A stretch of DNA of 19,473 bases from CAMLHP01 sp035707845 (GCA_035707845.1 DASSTP010000078.1:1-19473); one strand, 5' to 3'. Shown: positions 1-7,274, counted from the stretch's first letter. Notes: generated by a model not told the origin, from the sequence alone. Numbers and translations are program-made.

Positions 1-1
1 C

Positions 2-1132
2 CGGCACGGCAACAAGGGCATCGTTGCCCGCATCGTGCCGGAAGAGGACATGCCGTTCCTGCCGGATGGCACCCCGGTGGACATCGTCCTCAACCCGCTC
101 GGCGTGCCGAGCCGCATGAACGTGGGCCAGATCCTGGAGACCCACCTGGGCTGGTGCGCGCGGGTGCTGGGCTTCGAGGCCAAGACCCCCGTGTTCCGCG
201 GGGCGGACGAGGCCGAGATCGGCGTGCTGCTGCGCCTGTCAGGGCTGCGCTGGGCCAGTGACGCCTTGCAGCTCAAGACTCGCATGGCGGAGCTCACCCC
301 CGACCTGGTGCGCCAGATCGTGGACGACCTCAAGAACGTGGCGCCCGCCGACGAGCACACCTCGCTCGCCGACGCCGGCATCACCCTGCTGGAGAAGAAG
401 GGCGTCTCCACCGAGGTTCGGAGCTTTGCCAAGTCGGTCCACGCCTTCCTTGACGGTGCAGCGAAGGAGCTGGCCGAGCGTGAGCGGGCCCAGCGGGAAC
501 AGGAAGCCGCAGTCCAGCGGGCGCTGGCGGACGCGGGAGACAAGACTGCCGCCAAGGCCGCGCGGGAAGCCGAGAAGGCGGCCCAGGCGGCACCAGCCGA
601 CGGGCTCAGGAATGCCGGGATGCCGGCGCTCGCGGGCGTGCTGGCCGGCAAGGGTGACGCCGATGAAGCCAGCAAGGAGCTGCTCCGCGCGGCCGGGCTC
701 ACGCCCGGTGGCAAGGCCCGGCTCCGGGATGGTCGCAGCGGCCAGTACTTCGAGAGCGACGTTACGGTCGGCTCGATCTACATGCTCAAGCTGAGCCACC
801 TGGTGGACGACAAGATCCACGCGCGGTCCATCGGACCGTACAGCCTCGTCACCCAGCAGCCGCTGGCGGGCAAGGCGCAGTTCGGCGGCCAGCGGTTTGG
901 TGAAATGGAAGTCTGGGCGCTGGAGGCCTACGGCGCCTCACACGTGCTGCAGGAGATGCTCACCGTCAAGTCCGACGACGTGAACGGCCGCAGCCGGGTG
1001 TATGAGGCCATCGTGAAGGGACAGAACCTGCCCGAGCCCGGGATCCCCGAGTCGTTCAACGTGCTCGTGAAGGAATTGCAGGCGCTGGGACTCAAGGTCA
1101 CGCTCGGCACGTCCGAGACGGGCGAGGAGTAA
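2..1132 (+). CDS. rpoB: RNA polymerase beta subunit, C-terminal part (5' end outside window)
   Basis: Catalytic beta subunit of DNA-dependent RNA polymerase; the gene enters the window already in frame (RHGNKG at fragment residues 1-6), so only the last 376 residues are seen. Family landmarks in order are RHGNKG, GTPVDIVLNPLGVPSRMN, QILETHLGW, the DDKIHARSIGPYSLVTQQP block, KAQFGGQRFGEMEVWALEAYGA, KSDDVNGR and ESFNVLVKEL near the C terminus. Fragment residues about 83-232 (nt 248-697) have no counterpart in ordinary RpoB, where the text runs from the PVF.GA.E.EI..LL segment straight to the K.RL.DGR.G.F segment. This extra block is rich in Ala, Glu, Lys and Arg and looks helical or coiled-coil. 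The gene ends 9 nt before rpoC, with which it is surely cotranscribed. Identity is certain from sequence; the role of the insert is unknown. Confidence 0.98.
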   Translation, partial: RHGNKGIVARIVPEEDMPFLPDGTPVDIVLNPLGVPSRMNVGQILETHLGWCARVLGFEAKTPVFRGADEAEIGVLLRLSGLRWASDALQLKTRMAELTPDLVRQIVDDLKNVAPADEHTSLADAGITLLEKKGVSTEVRSFAKSVHAFLDGAAKELAERERAQREQEAAVQRALADAGDKTAAKAAREAEKAAQAAPADGLRNAGMPALAGVLAGKGDADEASKELLRAAGLTPGGKARLRDGRSGQYFESDVTVGSIYMLKLSHLVDDKIHARSIGPYSLVTQQPLAGKAQFGGQRFGEMEVWALEAYGASHVLQEMLTVKSDDVNGRSRVYEAIVKGQNLPEPGIPESFNVLVKELQALGLKVTLGTSETGEE

Positions 1133-1141
1133 GAGGCAACC

Positions 1142-4100
1142 ATGATTGATTTCCGCAGCGGACGCGAGCAGAAGAGCTCGAGTTTCGACTTTATCAGCAT
1201 CCGGATCGCCTCCCCCGAGGAGATCCGGGGGCCGCGCGACCAGAAGGAGCGCGAGCGCCTGGAACTCCAGGGCCAGCGCACCTGGTGGTCGTGGGGCGAG
1301 GTGACCAAGCCGGAGACGATCAACTACCGCTCGTTCAAGCCGGAAAAGGATGGCCTGTTCTGCGAGCGGATCTTCGGTCCGGTCAAGGACTGGGAATGCC
1401 ATTGCGGCAAGTACAAGCGCATCCGCTACCGCGGCGTGATCTGCGATCGCTGCGGCGTCGAGGTGACGCTGTCCAAGGTGCGCCGGGAGCGGATGGGCCA
1501 CATCGAGCTCGCCGTGCCGGTGGCGCACATCTGGTTCTTCAAGACCCTGCCGAGCCCCATGGGCAACCTGCTGGGGATCACCCTGCGTGACCTCGAGCGG
1601 GTGCTCTACTACTCGAATTACGTCGTGATCGAGCCGGGCAAGCAGGACCTCGAGCCGAACGAGCTGCTCGACGAGGAGAAGTACCTCGAGATCAAGGCCA
1701 AGGCGCGCGAGGAAGGCGACACCGAGTTCAAGGCGGACATCGGCGCGCCGGCGGTGCGCCAGCTGCTCGAGAAGCTGGAAATCCGGAAGCTCTCCGAGAC
1801 GCTGCGCGCGGGCGTGGCCACCGAGACCAGCCAGCATCGCAAGAAGCAGATGCTGAAGCGGCTCAAGGTCATTGATGCGTTCCTCGGGTCGGGCGACTCG
1901 GGCGACGTGGCCAACAACCCGGCCTGGATGATCCTGGACGTGATCCCCGTGATCCCGCCCGATCTCCGCCCGCTGGTGCCGCTCGATGGCGGGCGCTTCG
2001 CCACCAGCGACCTGAACGACCTGTACCGGCGTGTCATCAACCGGAACAACCGGCTCCAGAAGCTGATCCAGCACAAGGCGCCGGAAGTGATCCTCCGGAA
2101 CGAGAAGCGCATGTTGCAGGAGGCGGTGGACGCGCTGTTCGACAACGGCCGGCGCTCCAAGGCCATTCGCGGCCGGGGCAAGCGGCCGCTCAAGTCGCTC
2201 TCCGACATGCTCAAGGGCAAGCAGGGCCGGTTCCGCCAGAACCTGCTCGGCAAGCGTGTGGACTACTCCGGCCGCTCGGTCATCGTGGTGGGCCCGGAGC
2301 TGCGGCTGCACCAGTGCGGCCTGCCCAAGGCCATGGCGCTGGAACTGTTCAAGCCCTTCATCATCCACAAGCTGGTGGAGAAGGGCATCGCCGAGACGGT
2401 GAAGCGCGCCAAGAAGATCGTCGAGAAGGAAAGCCCCGAGGTCTACGGCATCCTGGAGGAGATCATCCAGGACCACCCGGTGCTCCTGAACCGCGCGCCG
2501 ACGCTCCACCGCCTGGGCATCCAGGCATTCGAGCCGGTGCTGGTGGAAGGCAAGGCCATCCGGATCCATCCGCTCGTCTGCGCGGCGTTCAATGCCGACT
2601 TTGACGGCGACCAGATGGCGGTGCACGTGCCGCTCTCGTTCGAGGCGCAGCTGGAAGCCCGGCTGCTCATGATCAGCTCGAACAACATCCTCAAGCCCTC
2701 CGATGGCCGGCCCGTGGCCGAGCCGTCGCAGGACATGGTGCTCGGTTCCTACTGGCTCACCAAGCTGCCGGCGGGATTCGAGGAAGAGCTGCGGAAGGCG
2801 GGAAGCAAGGGCGCCGAGGCGCGCGGCAAGCTGTGGAAGGATGCACGCTACTTCGGCACCCTGGCGGAGCTGGAGATGGCGCTGCTCATGGGAGCGGTGG
2901 ACCACCACTCGCCGGTGCACTTCTGGTATCAGCCGCCCCGCGAGGCGGTCGAGCCGCAGCCGCGGTGGATCCAGACCACCGTGGGCCGGGTGCTGTTCAA
3001 CAGCATCCTGCCGCGGAAGGTGGTGGCCGAGCTCGGCTTCCGCGATACCACCATGAAGAAGAAGGAACTCTCCGGGCTGGTGCTCGAGTCGTACCGGCGG
3101 GCGGGACTCTCGGATACGGTCACGTTCCTGGACCGGCTCAAGGACTTCGGCTTCCGGTTCGCCACCACCGGTGGTGTCTCCATCGGGATCGAGGACCTGG
3201 AGATCCCGTCCGAGAAGCAGGAGATCCTGAGCGAGGCCGATGCGCGGGTGAAGCGGTTCCAGCGCGCCTACAACACCGGCCAGATCACCTTCGGTGAGCG
3301 CTACAACAAGGTTATCGACGCCTGGACCCACGCCAACAACGACGTGGCCGAGGCAATGGTGAGCCACCTGCGCCTGTCGCGCGGCGGGTTCAACCCGGTG
3401 TTCATGATGTTCGACTCCGGCTCGCGCGGCAGCCGGGACCAGATCCGGCAGCTCGCGGGCATGCGCGGCCTCATGGCCAAGCCGCAGAAGAAGCTCACGG
3501 GCGGCATCGGCGAAATCATCGAGAGCCCGATCCGGTCCAACTTCCGTGAAGGCCTCACCGTGCTCGAGTACTTCATCTCGACCCACGGCGCCCGCAAGGG
3601 CCTGGCCGACACGGCGCTCAAGACGGCCGACGCCGGCTATCTCACCCGCCGCCTGGTGGACGTGGCGCAGGATGTCACGATCACCGAGGAAGATTGCGGC
3701 ACCATCAACGGCCTCGAGATCTCGTCCCTCAAGGAGGGCGAGGACATCATCGAGCCGCTGAAGGAGCGGATCGTGGGCAGCGTGGCCGCGGAAGACATCT
3801 TCGATCCGCATGAGCTGGACGAGGATGGCGATCCCAAGCTGCTGGTGGAAGCGGGCAAGCTGATTGACGAGGACGCGGCCGACCAGATCGACGAGTCGGG
3901 CCTCGACCGGGTCAAGATCCGGAGCGTGCTCACCTGCGAGGCACGCCGCGGCGTCTGCCGCATGTGCTACGGCCGCAACCTGGCCACCATGGACATGGTG
4001 GACATGGGCGAGGCCGTGGGCATCCTGGCCGCCCAGTCCATCGGCGAGCCGGGCACGCAGCTCACCCTGCGAACCTTCCATATCGGCGGTACGTCATCGC

Positions 4101-5719
4101 GCATCGCCGAAGAGGCCGAGCGCCGTGCCCGGGCGGACGGCGTGGTGAAGTACACCAAGGGGCTCGAGTGGGCCGACGTGCCGGTGGAATACGAGGACGG
4201 CACCAAGGGCAGCATTCGCGTGGCGCTCACCCGCGAGGATGAGACCGCCGAGGAAGAAGAGCGCGAGGGCATCCTGGTGGTGGATCCCAAGGATCCCAAG
4301 AAGATCATCAACCGCTTCCCGGTGCCGGAAGGCGCTCTCCTGCAGGTCAAGGAGGGCGACGAAGTAAAGCGCGCCGACCCGCGGTTCTCGGCGCCGGGCC
4401 AGGAGCGGGGCACCATCCTCTACACCTGGGACCCGTACAACGACCCGAACATCATCAAGAACGACGGGTCGCTGCGCTGGAAGGATCTCGTGCCTGGCGT
4501 CACGCTCCGCGAGGAGCTGGACGAAGGCACCGGTCTCCGCTCCATCGTGGTCCAGGCCGATCCGGATCGCGAGCTGCACCCCTCGGTGCTGCTCTATGTG
4601 CCGAACCGGAAGGACCCGCAGGAATACACCCTGGCCGAGGGCAGCCGCATTCTCCTGGGCTCGCCGTCGGACCAGATGAGCCGCGCCATGGACATGCCGG
4701 ACAACGTCAATCCATGGAGCACCAGGTTCGCGGTTGAGGAATACCCGATCAACGAGGCGTGGCCGTCCAAGACCAAGAAGGAAAGCAAGGACAAGACGGT
4801 CTGGCTCTCGCCGGCGGTGAAGGTGCCGAAGGGCGTCACCATCACCAAGATCCCGCGCCAGGCGTACAAGACGCGCGACATCACCGGCGGCCTGCCCCGA
4901 ATCGCCGAGCTGTTCGAGGCGCGGCGGCCCAAGGATCCGGCCACCATCGCCGAAGTGGATGGCGTGGTGAAGTTCGGCGAGATCAAGCGCGGCAAGCGCG
5001 AGATCTTCGTCTTCCCGCCGCAGGAAGAGGGCGCGGAGCCGGTCGAGGCCAGGACGTATGAAGTGGCCGCGGGCAAGCACCTCCGGGTGCACGAGGGCGA
5101 CAAGGTGCGCGCGGGCGACCGCCTCACCGAGGGCCCGGTGAACCCGCACGACATCCTGCTCATCAAGGGACCGCGGGCGGTGCAGGAATACCTCCTGAAT
5201 GAAGTGCAGGAGGTGTACCGGCTGCAGGGTGTGCGCATCAGCGACAAGCACATCGGCGTCATCGTGCGCCAGATGCTGCAGAAGGTGCGCGTCACCGATC
5301 CGGGCGACACCGACTTCCTGGAAGGGGAGACGGTGGACAAGATGACGTTCAAGGATGAGAACGAGCGGGTGGAACGCCGGAAGGAAGGCAACGCGCCGGC
5401 CGAGTTCGAGCCGGTGCTTCTGGGCATCACCAAGGCCTCGCTGACGACGCAGTCATTCATCTCGGCGGCGTCATTCCAGGAGACCACCCGGGTGCTCACC
5501 GATGCGGCGATCCGCGGAGCCAAGGACGATCTCCTGGGCCTCAAGGAGAACATCATCATCGGCCACCTCATCCCGGCCGGCAGCGGGATCTATCGGTATG
5601 CAGAAATTGATATCGAGCCGCCGGAAGGATACGAGATGCCGGAGGTCATTCCCGAGGCGGAAGCCCCACCAGCGGTGGAGCTCGGCATTCCGGTGGGAGC
5701 GGGGCTGGACGAGGAATAA
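1142..5719 (+). CDS. rpoC: RNA polymerase beta' subunit
   Basis: Beta' subunit, 1525 aa, complete. The N-terminal zinc site has Cys86, Cys88, Cys101 and Cys104 (CHC...CDRC). The catalytic Mg-binding loop NADFDGDQM spans residues 484-492, with Asp486, Asp488 and Asp490. The second zinc site is Cys852, Cys932, Cys939 and Cys942. The trigger-loop helix GILAAQSIGEPGTQLTLRTF is followed by a long segment containing WDPYNDPNI and a TLREELDEGTGL stretch, which resembles the SI3-type sandwich-barrel insert of Gram-negative beta'. The core resumes at KTRDITGGLPRIAELFEARRPK. The C-terminal tail after the IPAGSGIYRY region is acidic and Pro-rich. The ATG follows an AAGAGG ribosome site 9 nt after the rpoB stop. 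A palindrome and a strong terminator follow, so the rpoBC unit appears to end here rather than continue into rpsL. Confidence 0.99.
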   Translation: MIDFRSGREQKSSSFDFISIRIASPEEIRGPRDQKERERLELQGQRTWWSWGEVTKPETINYRSFKPEKDGLFCERIFGPVKDWECHCGKYKRIRYRGVICDRCGVEVTLSKVRRERMGHIELAVPVAHIWFFKTLPSPMGNLLGITLRDLERVLYYSNYVVIEPGKQDLEPNELLDEEKYLEIKAKAREEGDTEFKADIGAPAVRQLLEKLEIRKLSETLRAGVATETSQHRKKQMLKRLKVIDAFLGSGDSGDVANNPAWMILDVIPVIPPDLRPLVPLDGGRFATSDLNDLYRRVINRNNRLQKLIQHKAPEVILRNEKRMLQEAVDALFDNGRRSKAIRGRGKRPLKSLSDMLKGKQGRFRQNLLGKRVDYSGRSVIVVGPELRLHQCGLPKAMALELFKPFIIHKLVEKGIAETVKRAKKIVEKESPEVYGILEEIIQDHPVLLNRAPTLHRLGIQAFEPVLVEGKAIRIHPLVCAAFNADFDGDQMAVHVPLSFEAQLEARLLMISSNNILKPSDGRPVAEPSQDMVLGSYWLTKLPAGFEEELRKAGSKGAEARGKLWKDARYFGTLAELEMALLMGAVDHHSPVHFWYQPPREAVEPQPRWIQTTVGRVLFNSILPRKVVAELGFRDTTMKKKELSGLVLESYRRAGLSDTVTFLDRLKDFGFRFATTGGVSIGIEDLEIPSEKQEILSEADARVKRFQRAYNTGQITFGERYNKVIDAWTHANNDVAEAMVSHLRLSRGGFNPVFMMFDSGSRGSRDQIRQLAGMRGLMAKPQKKLTGGIGEIIESPIRSNFREGLTVLEYFISTHGARKGLADTALKTADAGYLTRRLVDVAQDVTITEEDCGTINGLEISSLKEGEDIIEPLKERIVGSVAAEDIFDPHELDEDGDPKLLVEAGKLIDEDAADQIDESGLDRVKIRSVLTCEARRGVCRMCYGRNLATMDMVDMGEAVGILAAQSIGEPGTQLTLRTFHIGGTSSRIAEEAERRARADGVVKYTKGLEWADVPVEYEDGTKGSIRVALTREDETAEEEEREGILVVDPKDPKKIINRFPVPEGALLQVKEGDEVKRADPRFSAPGQERGTILYTWDPYNDPNIIKNDGSLRWKDLVPGVTLREELDEGTGLRSIVVQADPDRELHPSVLLYVPNRKDPQEYTLAEGSRILLGSPSDQMSRAMDMPDNVNPWSTRFAVEEYPINEAWPSKTKKESKDKTVWLSPAVKVPKGVTITKIPRQAYKTRDITGGLPRIAELFEARRPKDPATIAEVDGVVKFGEIKRGKREIFVFPPQEEGAEPVEARTYEVAAGKHLRVHEGDKVRAGDRLTEGPVNPHDILLIKGPRAVQEYLLNEVQEVYRLQGVRISDKHIGVIVRQMLQKVRVTDPGDTDFLEGETVDKMTFKDENERVERRKEGNAPAEFEPVLLGITKASLTTQSFISAASFQETTRVLTDAAIRGAKDDLLGLKENIIIGHLIPAGSGIYRYAEIDIEPPEGYEMPEVIPEAEAPPAVELGIPVGAGLDEE

Positions 5720-5721
5720 TC

Positions 5722-5746
5722 TGTAGGGGCGGCGTGCCGCCGCCCC
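5722..5746. repeat. TGTAGGGGCGGC-type palindrome after rpoC
   Basis: Starts 2 nt after the rpoC stop. An 8-bp GC stem (5726-5733 with 5739-5746) closes a 5-nt loop. There is no T-run, so it is not itself a canonical terminator. A sibling with the same TGTAGGGGCGGC lead lies just after the rpsG stop (13824-13848), which suggests a dispersed palindromic repeat or a shared 3'-end module. Confidence 0.7.
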
Positions 5747-5767
5747 GGCAACTCCGACAATGAATAT

Positions 5768-5801
5768 GGCGCTCCGGACTTTCCGGAGCGCCGTATTTTT
5801 T
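5768..5801 (+). terminator. Intrinsic terminator of the rpoBC operon
   Basis: Perfect 10-bp stem (GGCGCTCCGG at 5768-5777 with its complement at 5783-5792) around a 5-nt loop, followed within 3 nt by a run of six T (5796-5801). It is placed 48 nt after the rpoC stop and is the strongest terminator in the window. It implies that rpsL-rpsG must be transcribed from its own promoter. Confidence 0.93.
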
Positions 5802-5863
5802 GCGCCGAGCCGCCGCGGCGCGGACTGAAACGGGGAAGGGTGAGTAGCGTCACTGGAGGCAGC

Positions 5864-5916
5864 AGTCGTAAGTCGTAAGTCTTAAGTCATAGGTCGCACG
5901 ACTTACGACTCACGAC
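5864..5916. repeat. Inverted array of 7-bp units (AGTCGTA type)
   Basis: Five head-to-tail heptads (AGTCGTA, AGTCGTA, AGTCTTA, AGTCATA, GGTCGCA; 5864-5898) are followed by the same unit in reverse complement (5899-5916). The outer arms 5865-5881 and 5900-5916 match at 16 of 17 positions, so the region can form a long hairpin or cruciform. It ends 5 nt before the AAAGGAG ribosome site of the next gene. The units share the RGTCRYA pattern with 6174-6234 and 18203-18230. No protein-coding sense was found here. Confidence 0.9.
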
Positions 5917-5935
5917 GCTCCAAAGGAGCTCCCAC

Positions 5936-6172
5936 ATGGCCCGCAACACCTCGCGCGATTACGCGCTCATGACGGATGAGGAACGCCGCCGCTTCGCCGC
6001 CGAGCAGCAGACGGAGGAGCCGGCCCCGATGGACTTCGACGAACCGCGGAAGATGGACAACCAGGGGCACAGCCAGATCGACCAGCAGGAGGAAGAGGCG
6101 GACGAGGAGCACCGCGATGGGCCGGCTGCCCAGCTGGACGAGGATGCCCACGACGAGGCGGTGGAGGACTGA
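5936..6172 (+). CDS. Small acidic hypothetical protein (78 aa)
   Basis: I do not recognise the family. The product is a soluble, very acidic 78-residue protein with no signal peptide or membrane segment. Its N terminus is MARNTSRDYALMTDEERRRF; the rest is dominated by Glu, Asp and Gln, with QQEEEADEEH near residues 49-58 and an acidic C terminus ending EAVED. It is probably extended or disordered after a short N-terminal helix. A clear AAAGGAG ribosome site lies about 8 nt before the ATG, which supports real translation, and codon choice is GC-biased at third positions like its neighbours. It is convergent with the SnoaL-like gene, and the whole gap between the two stops is a palindrome. Existence is likely; function is unknown. 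Confidence 0.7.
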   Translation: MARNTSRDYALMTDEERRRFAAEQQTEEPAPMDFDEPRKMDNQGHSQIDQQEEEADEEHRDGPAAQLDEDAHDEAVED

Positions 6173-6173
6173 C

Positions 6174-6234
6174 GGTCACAAGTCGCAGGTCACAAGTCGC
6201 AGGTCGTGCGACCTGCGACTTGTGACCTGCGACC
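6174..6234. repeat. 54-bp near-perfect palindrome made of 7-bp units, filling a convergent gap
   Basis: Heptads GGTCACA, AGTCGCA, GGTCACA, AGTCGCA, GGTCG(CA) alternate on the left, and their reverse complements (TGCGACC, TGCGACT, TGTGACC, TGCGACC) follow on the right. Arms 6181-6206 and 6209-6234 pair at 25 of 26 positions around a 2-nt centre. The element occupies essentially all the space between the stop of the + gene (6172) and the stop of the - gene (6235). It could act as a bidirectional RNA hairpin, but neither side has a T-run. Confidence 0.95.
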
Positions 6235-6648
6235 TCATTGCATCAGAGCCGCCTCCGCCGGCCGCACCTGTGCCAGAAACGCTGGCACCTCAAAGTAGAT
6301 GCGGGCCCGGCGGATCTTGTCATCGGCAACGTCATAAACCACGCAGAACGGCACCCGGACATTCTTGCCGGTCGCGGGCACGCCGGCAAACTCGCCGATG
6401 TGCCGGCCCACGAACGTCGCCTCGAGGAGCGCATGCTGGCCGTCGCACAGCAGGTTGCGGAGTTCCGCATGGGCATCAAAGGCGCCGTGGTAGATGTACT
6501 GGAGCATGGCGCGCGCAGCCTCTCGGCCCTTGTGCTCCTCGCCCGTGGCCATGTTGGTGTAGACCATGTCGTCGGCCAGGACGCTCAGGTCCTCGTGCTC
6601 CGATTCGATGAAGCGTGTCAGCAGCGCGCGTACGGTGTCGGCGGACAT
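6235..6648 (-). CDS. SnoaL/NTF2-like fold protein
   Basis: A 137-aa cytosolic protein that looks like a SnoaL-like / nuclear transport factor 2 superfamily member: a helical N terminus (TVRALLTRFIESEHEDLSVL), a central MVYTNMATGEEHKGREAARAML segment typical of SnoaL polyketide-cyclase-like proteins, then alternating strands with FVGRHIGEFAGVPATGKNVRVPF and a final VADDKIRRARIYFEVPAFLAQ strand-helix. In this superfamily the fold forms a small-molecule pocket, so enzyme or binding roles are both possible and the substrate cannot be told. The ATG (CAT at 6646-6648) follows a GGGAGGT ribosome site 5 nt upstream, and a good promoter sits at 6691-6718. It is a single-gene unit, divergent from the metal-efflux operon and convergent with the acidic small protein. 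Confidence 0.85.
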   Translation of the reverse strand: MSADTVRALLTRFIESEHEDLSVLADDMVYTNMATGEEHKGREAARAMLQYIYHGAFDAHAELRNLLCDGQHALLEATFVGRHIGEFAGVPATGKNVRVPFCVVYDVADDKIRRARIYFEVPAFLAQVRPAEAALMQ

Positions 6649-6690
6649 GATCGACCTCCCGGGGGTGAGGTTGGGATGCGGTGAAGCCCG

Positions 6691-6718
6691 ATATTACGGC
6701 CCCTGCCGGGGTTCGCAA
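6691..6718 (-). promoter_or_regulatory. Promoter of the SnoaL-like gene
   Basis: Read on the - strand: TTGCGA (6718-6713), a 16-nt spacer, then TAATAT (6696-6691), about 42 nt upstream of the ATG. This is a good sigma70-type match in a very GC-rich background. Confidence 0.65.
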
Positions 6719-6730
6719 GCGGGGAAACCT

Positions 6731-6760
6731 GGCGGCTCGGCGGCTCGGCGGCTCGGCGGC
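6731..6760. repeat. Left arm of an 8-bp unit array (GGCGGCTC)
   Basis: Three exact GGCGGCTC octads plus a partial GGCGGC. The reverse complement of the unit (GAGCCGCC) matches the units of the right arm at 6807-6854, so the pair is an inverted array with a 46-nt spacer. Confidence 0.85.
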
Positions 6761-6764
6761 GTAG

Positions 6765-6788
6765 CTTGCCCCGAGCGCAGCGAGGGGG
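6765..6788. repeat. Dispersed 'PERSEG'-type element in the array spacer
   Basis: The segment CTTGCCCCGAGCGCAGCGAG followed by GGGG matches a short imperfect palindrome common between genes of GC-rich bacteria. When spuriously translated it gives the CPERSEG peptide, as it does in one frame here. The resemblance is from memory; copy number in this genome is unknown. Confidence 0.5.
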
Positions 6789-6806
6789 CGGCTCGAGCGT
6801 AGGAAG

Positions 6807-6854
6807 TAGCCGTCCAGCCGCCGAGCCGTCTAGCCGTCTACCCGTCTGTCCACC
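6807..6854. repeat. Right arm of the 8-bp unit array (TAGCCGTC type), abutting a -10 box
   Basis: Six octads run without a break: TAGCCGTC, CAGCCGCC, GAGCCGTC, TAGCCGTC, TACCCGTC, TGTCCACC. The last one touches the TATACT hexamer at 6855. Units become more degenerate towards the promoter, as in the 9-bp array before rpsL. Confidence 0.85.
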
Positions 6855-6866
6855 TATACTTCCCCG
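6855..6866 (+). promoter_or_regulatory. -10 element placed for a leaderless transcript of the metal-efflux operon
   Basis: TATACT at 6855-6860 ends 6 nt before the ATG at 6867, so transcription would begin at or next to the start codon. No Shine-Dalgarno sequence is present and no good -35 hexamer is seen at 16-18 nt spacing, where the octad array lies. An activator may replace the -35 contact. Confidence 0.5.
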
Positions 6867-7208
6867 ATGCCCCTCGCCATCCGGCTCCGTGCGCTCCTGC
6901 TCGCCGTCCTCTTCGTGGGTGGGAGCTTCGTGGTGCCGGTGGTGGATGGGGCGCTCTTCCATTCGGGCAGGCTGCGGCTCGTGGCCGGCGCGCATGTGGA
7001 CGCGCGGGGCGACCAGTCATGTCACGCCGAGCGCTGTCTTCTTGACGCTCCCATCGCGGGCGCCAGCCTGGAAGCGGCGCGGCCCGCGCCGATCAGGGCA
7101 GCCGCCGAGGAATTCTCGCCGGCCACGGTCCGTCCCCTCGATATCGCACCATCCGAGAACACCCCCACAGCACTTCATTCCCGAGCACCACCGCTCCACA
7201 GCGCCTGA
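6867..7208 (+). CDS. Small secreted protein heading the metal-efflux operon (CzcI-like by position)
   Basis: 113 aa. Residues 1 to about 29 are a plausible signal peptide: Arg-containing start MPLAIRLRALLLAVLFVGG, a hydrophobic core, then VVPVVDG. The mature part carries a Cys-His-x-x-x-Cys cluster (CHAERC), preceded by a histidine in GAHVDARGDQ, and a Pro/Ala/Ser-rich C terminus likely to be disordered. I recognise no family. By position it resembles CzcI-type small periplasmic proteins that precede czcCBA in other bacteria, and the Cys/His cluster would suit metal binding, but homology is not shown. A 9-bp hairpin separates it from the TolC-type gene. The start is supported by the -10 box spacing rather than by a ribosome site. 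The gene could be a chance reading frame, though the signal peptide argues against that. Confidence 0.6.
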   Translation: MPLAIRLRALLLAVLFVGGSFVVPVVDGALFHSGRLRLVAGAHVDARGDQSCHAERCLLDAPIAGASLEAARPAPIRAAAEEFSPATVRPLDIAPSENTPTALHSRAPPLHSA

Positions 7209-7220
7209 TTCGCCAATCCA

Positions 7221-7242
7221 GCCTGCGGCCCTAGCCGCAGGC
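7221..7242 (+). other. Intercistronic hairpin in the metal-efflux mRNA
   Basis: Perfect 9-bp stem GCCTGCGGC/GCCGCAGGC with a CCTA tetraloop, 12 nt after the stop of the small secreted gene and 32 nt before the TolC-type ATG. It is followed by C residues, not T, so it fits mRNA processing or stability better than termination. Confidence 0.7.
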
Positions 7243-7274
7243 CCCCAAACCTCACCCTTGGACCGGAGTTTCGC

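Noticed and set aside
938..4081. 1047-codon open frame on the - strand opposite rpoC
   Set aside because: It is a shadow of rpoC: GC-rich third positions suppress stops on the opposite strand. The translation is His/Leu/Arg-rich without domain features, while the + strand is unmistakable RpoB/RpoC.
5822..5850. Promoter for the small acidic gene using TAGCGT at 5845-5850
   Set aside because: No acceptable -35 lies 16-18 nt upstream (GGACTG), so support is too weak to list as a feature.
5864..6234. Insertion sequence or MITE made by the two heptad palindromes around the small acidic gene
   Set aside because: The two palindromes differ in unit sequence, there is no target-site duplication, and no transposase is present. 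They look like local arrays, not ends of one element.
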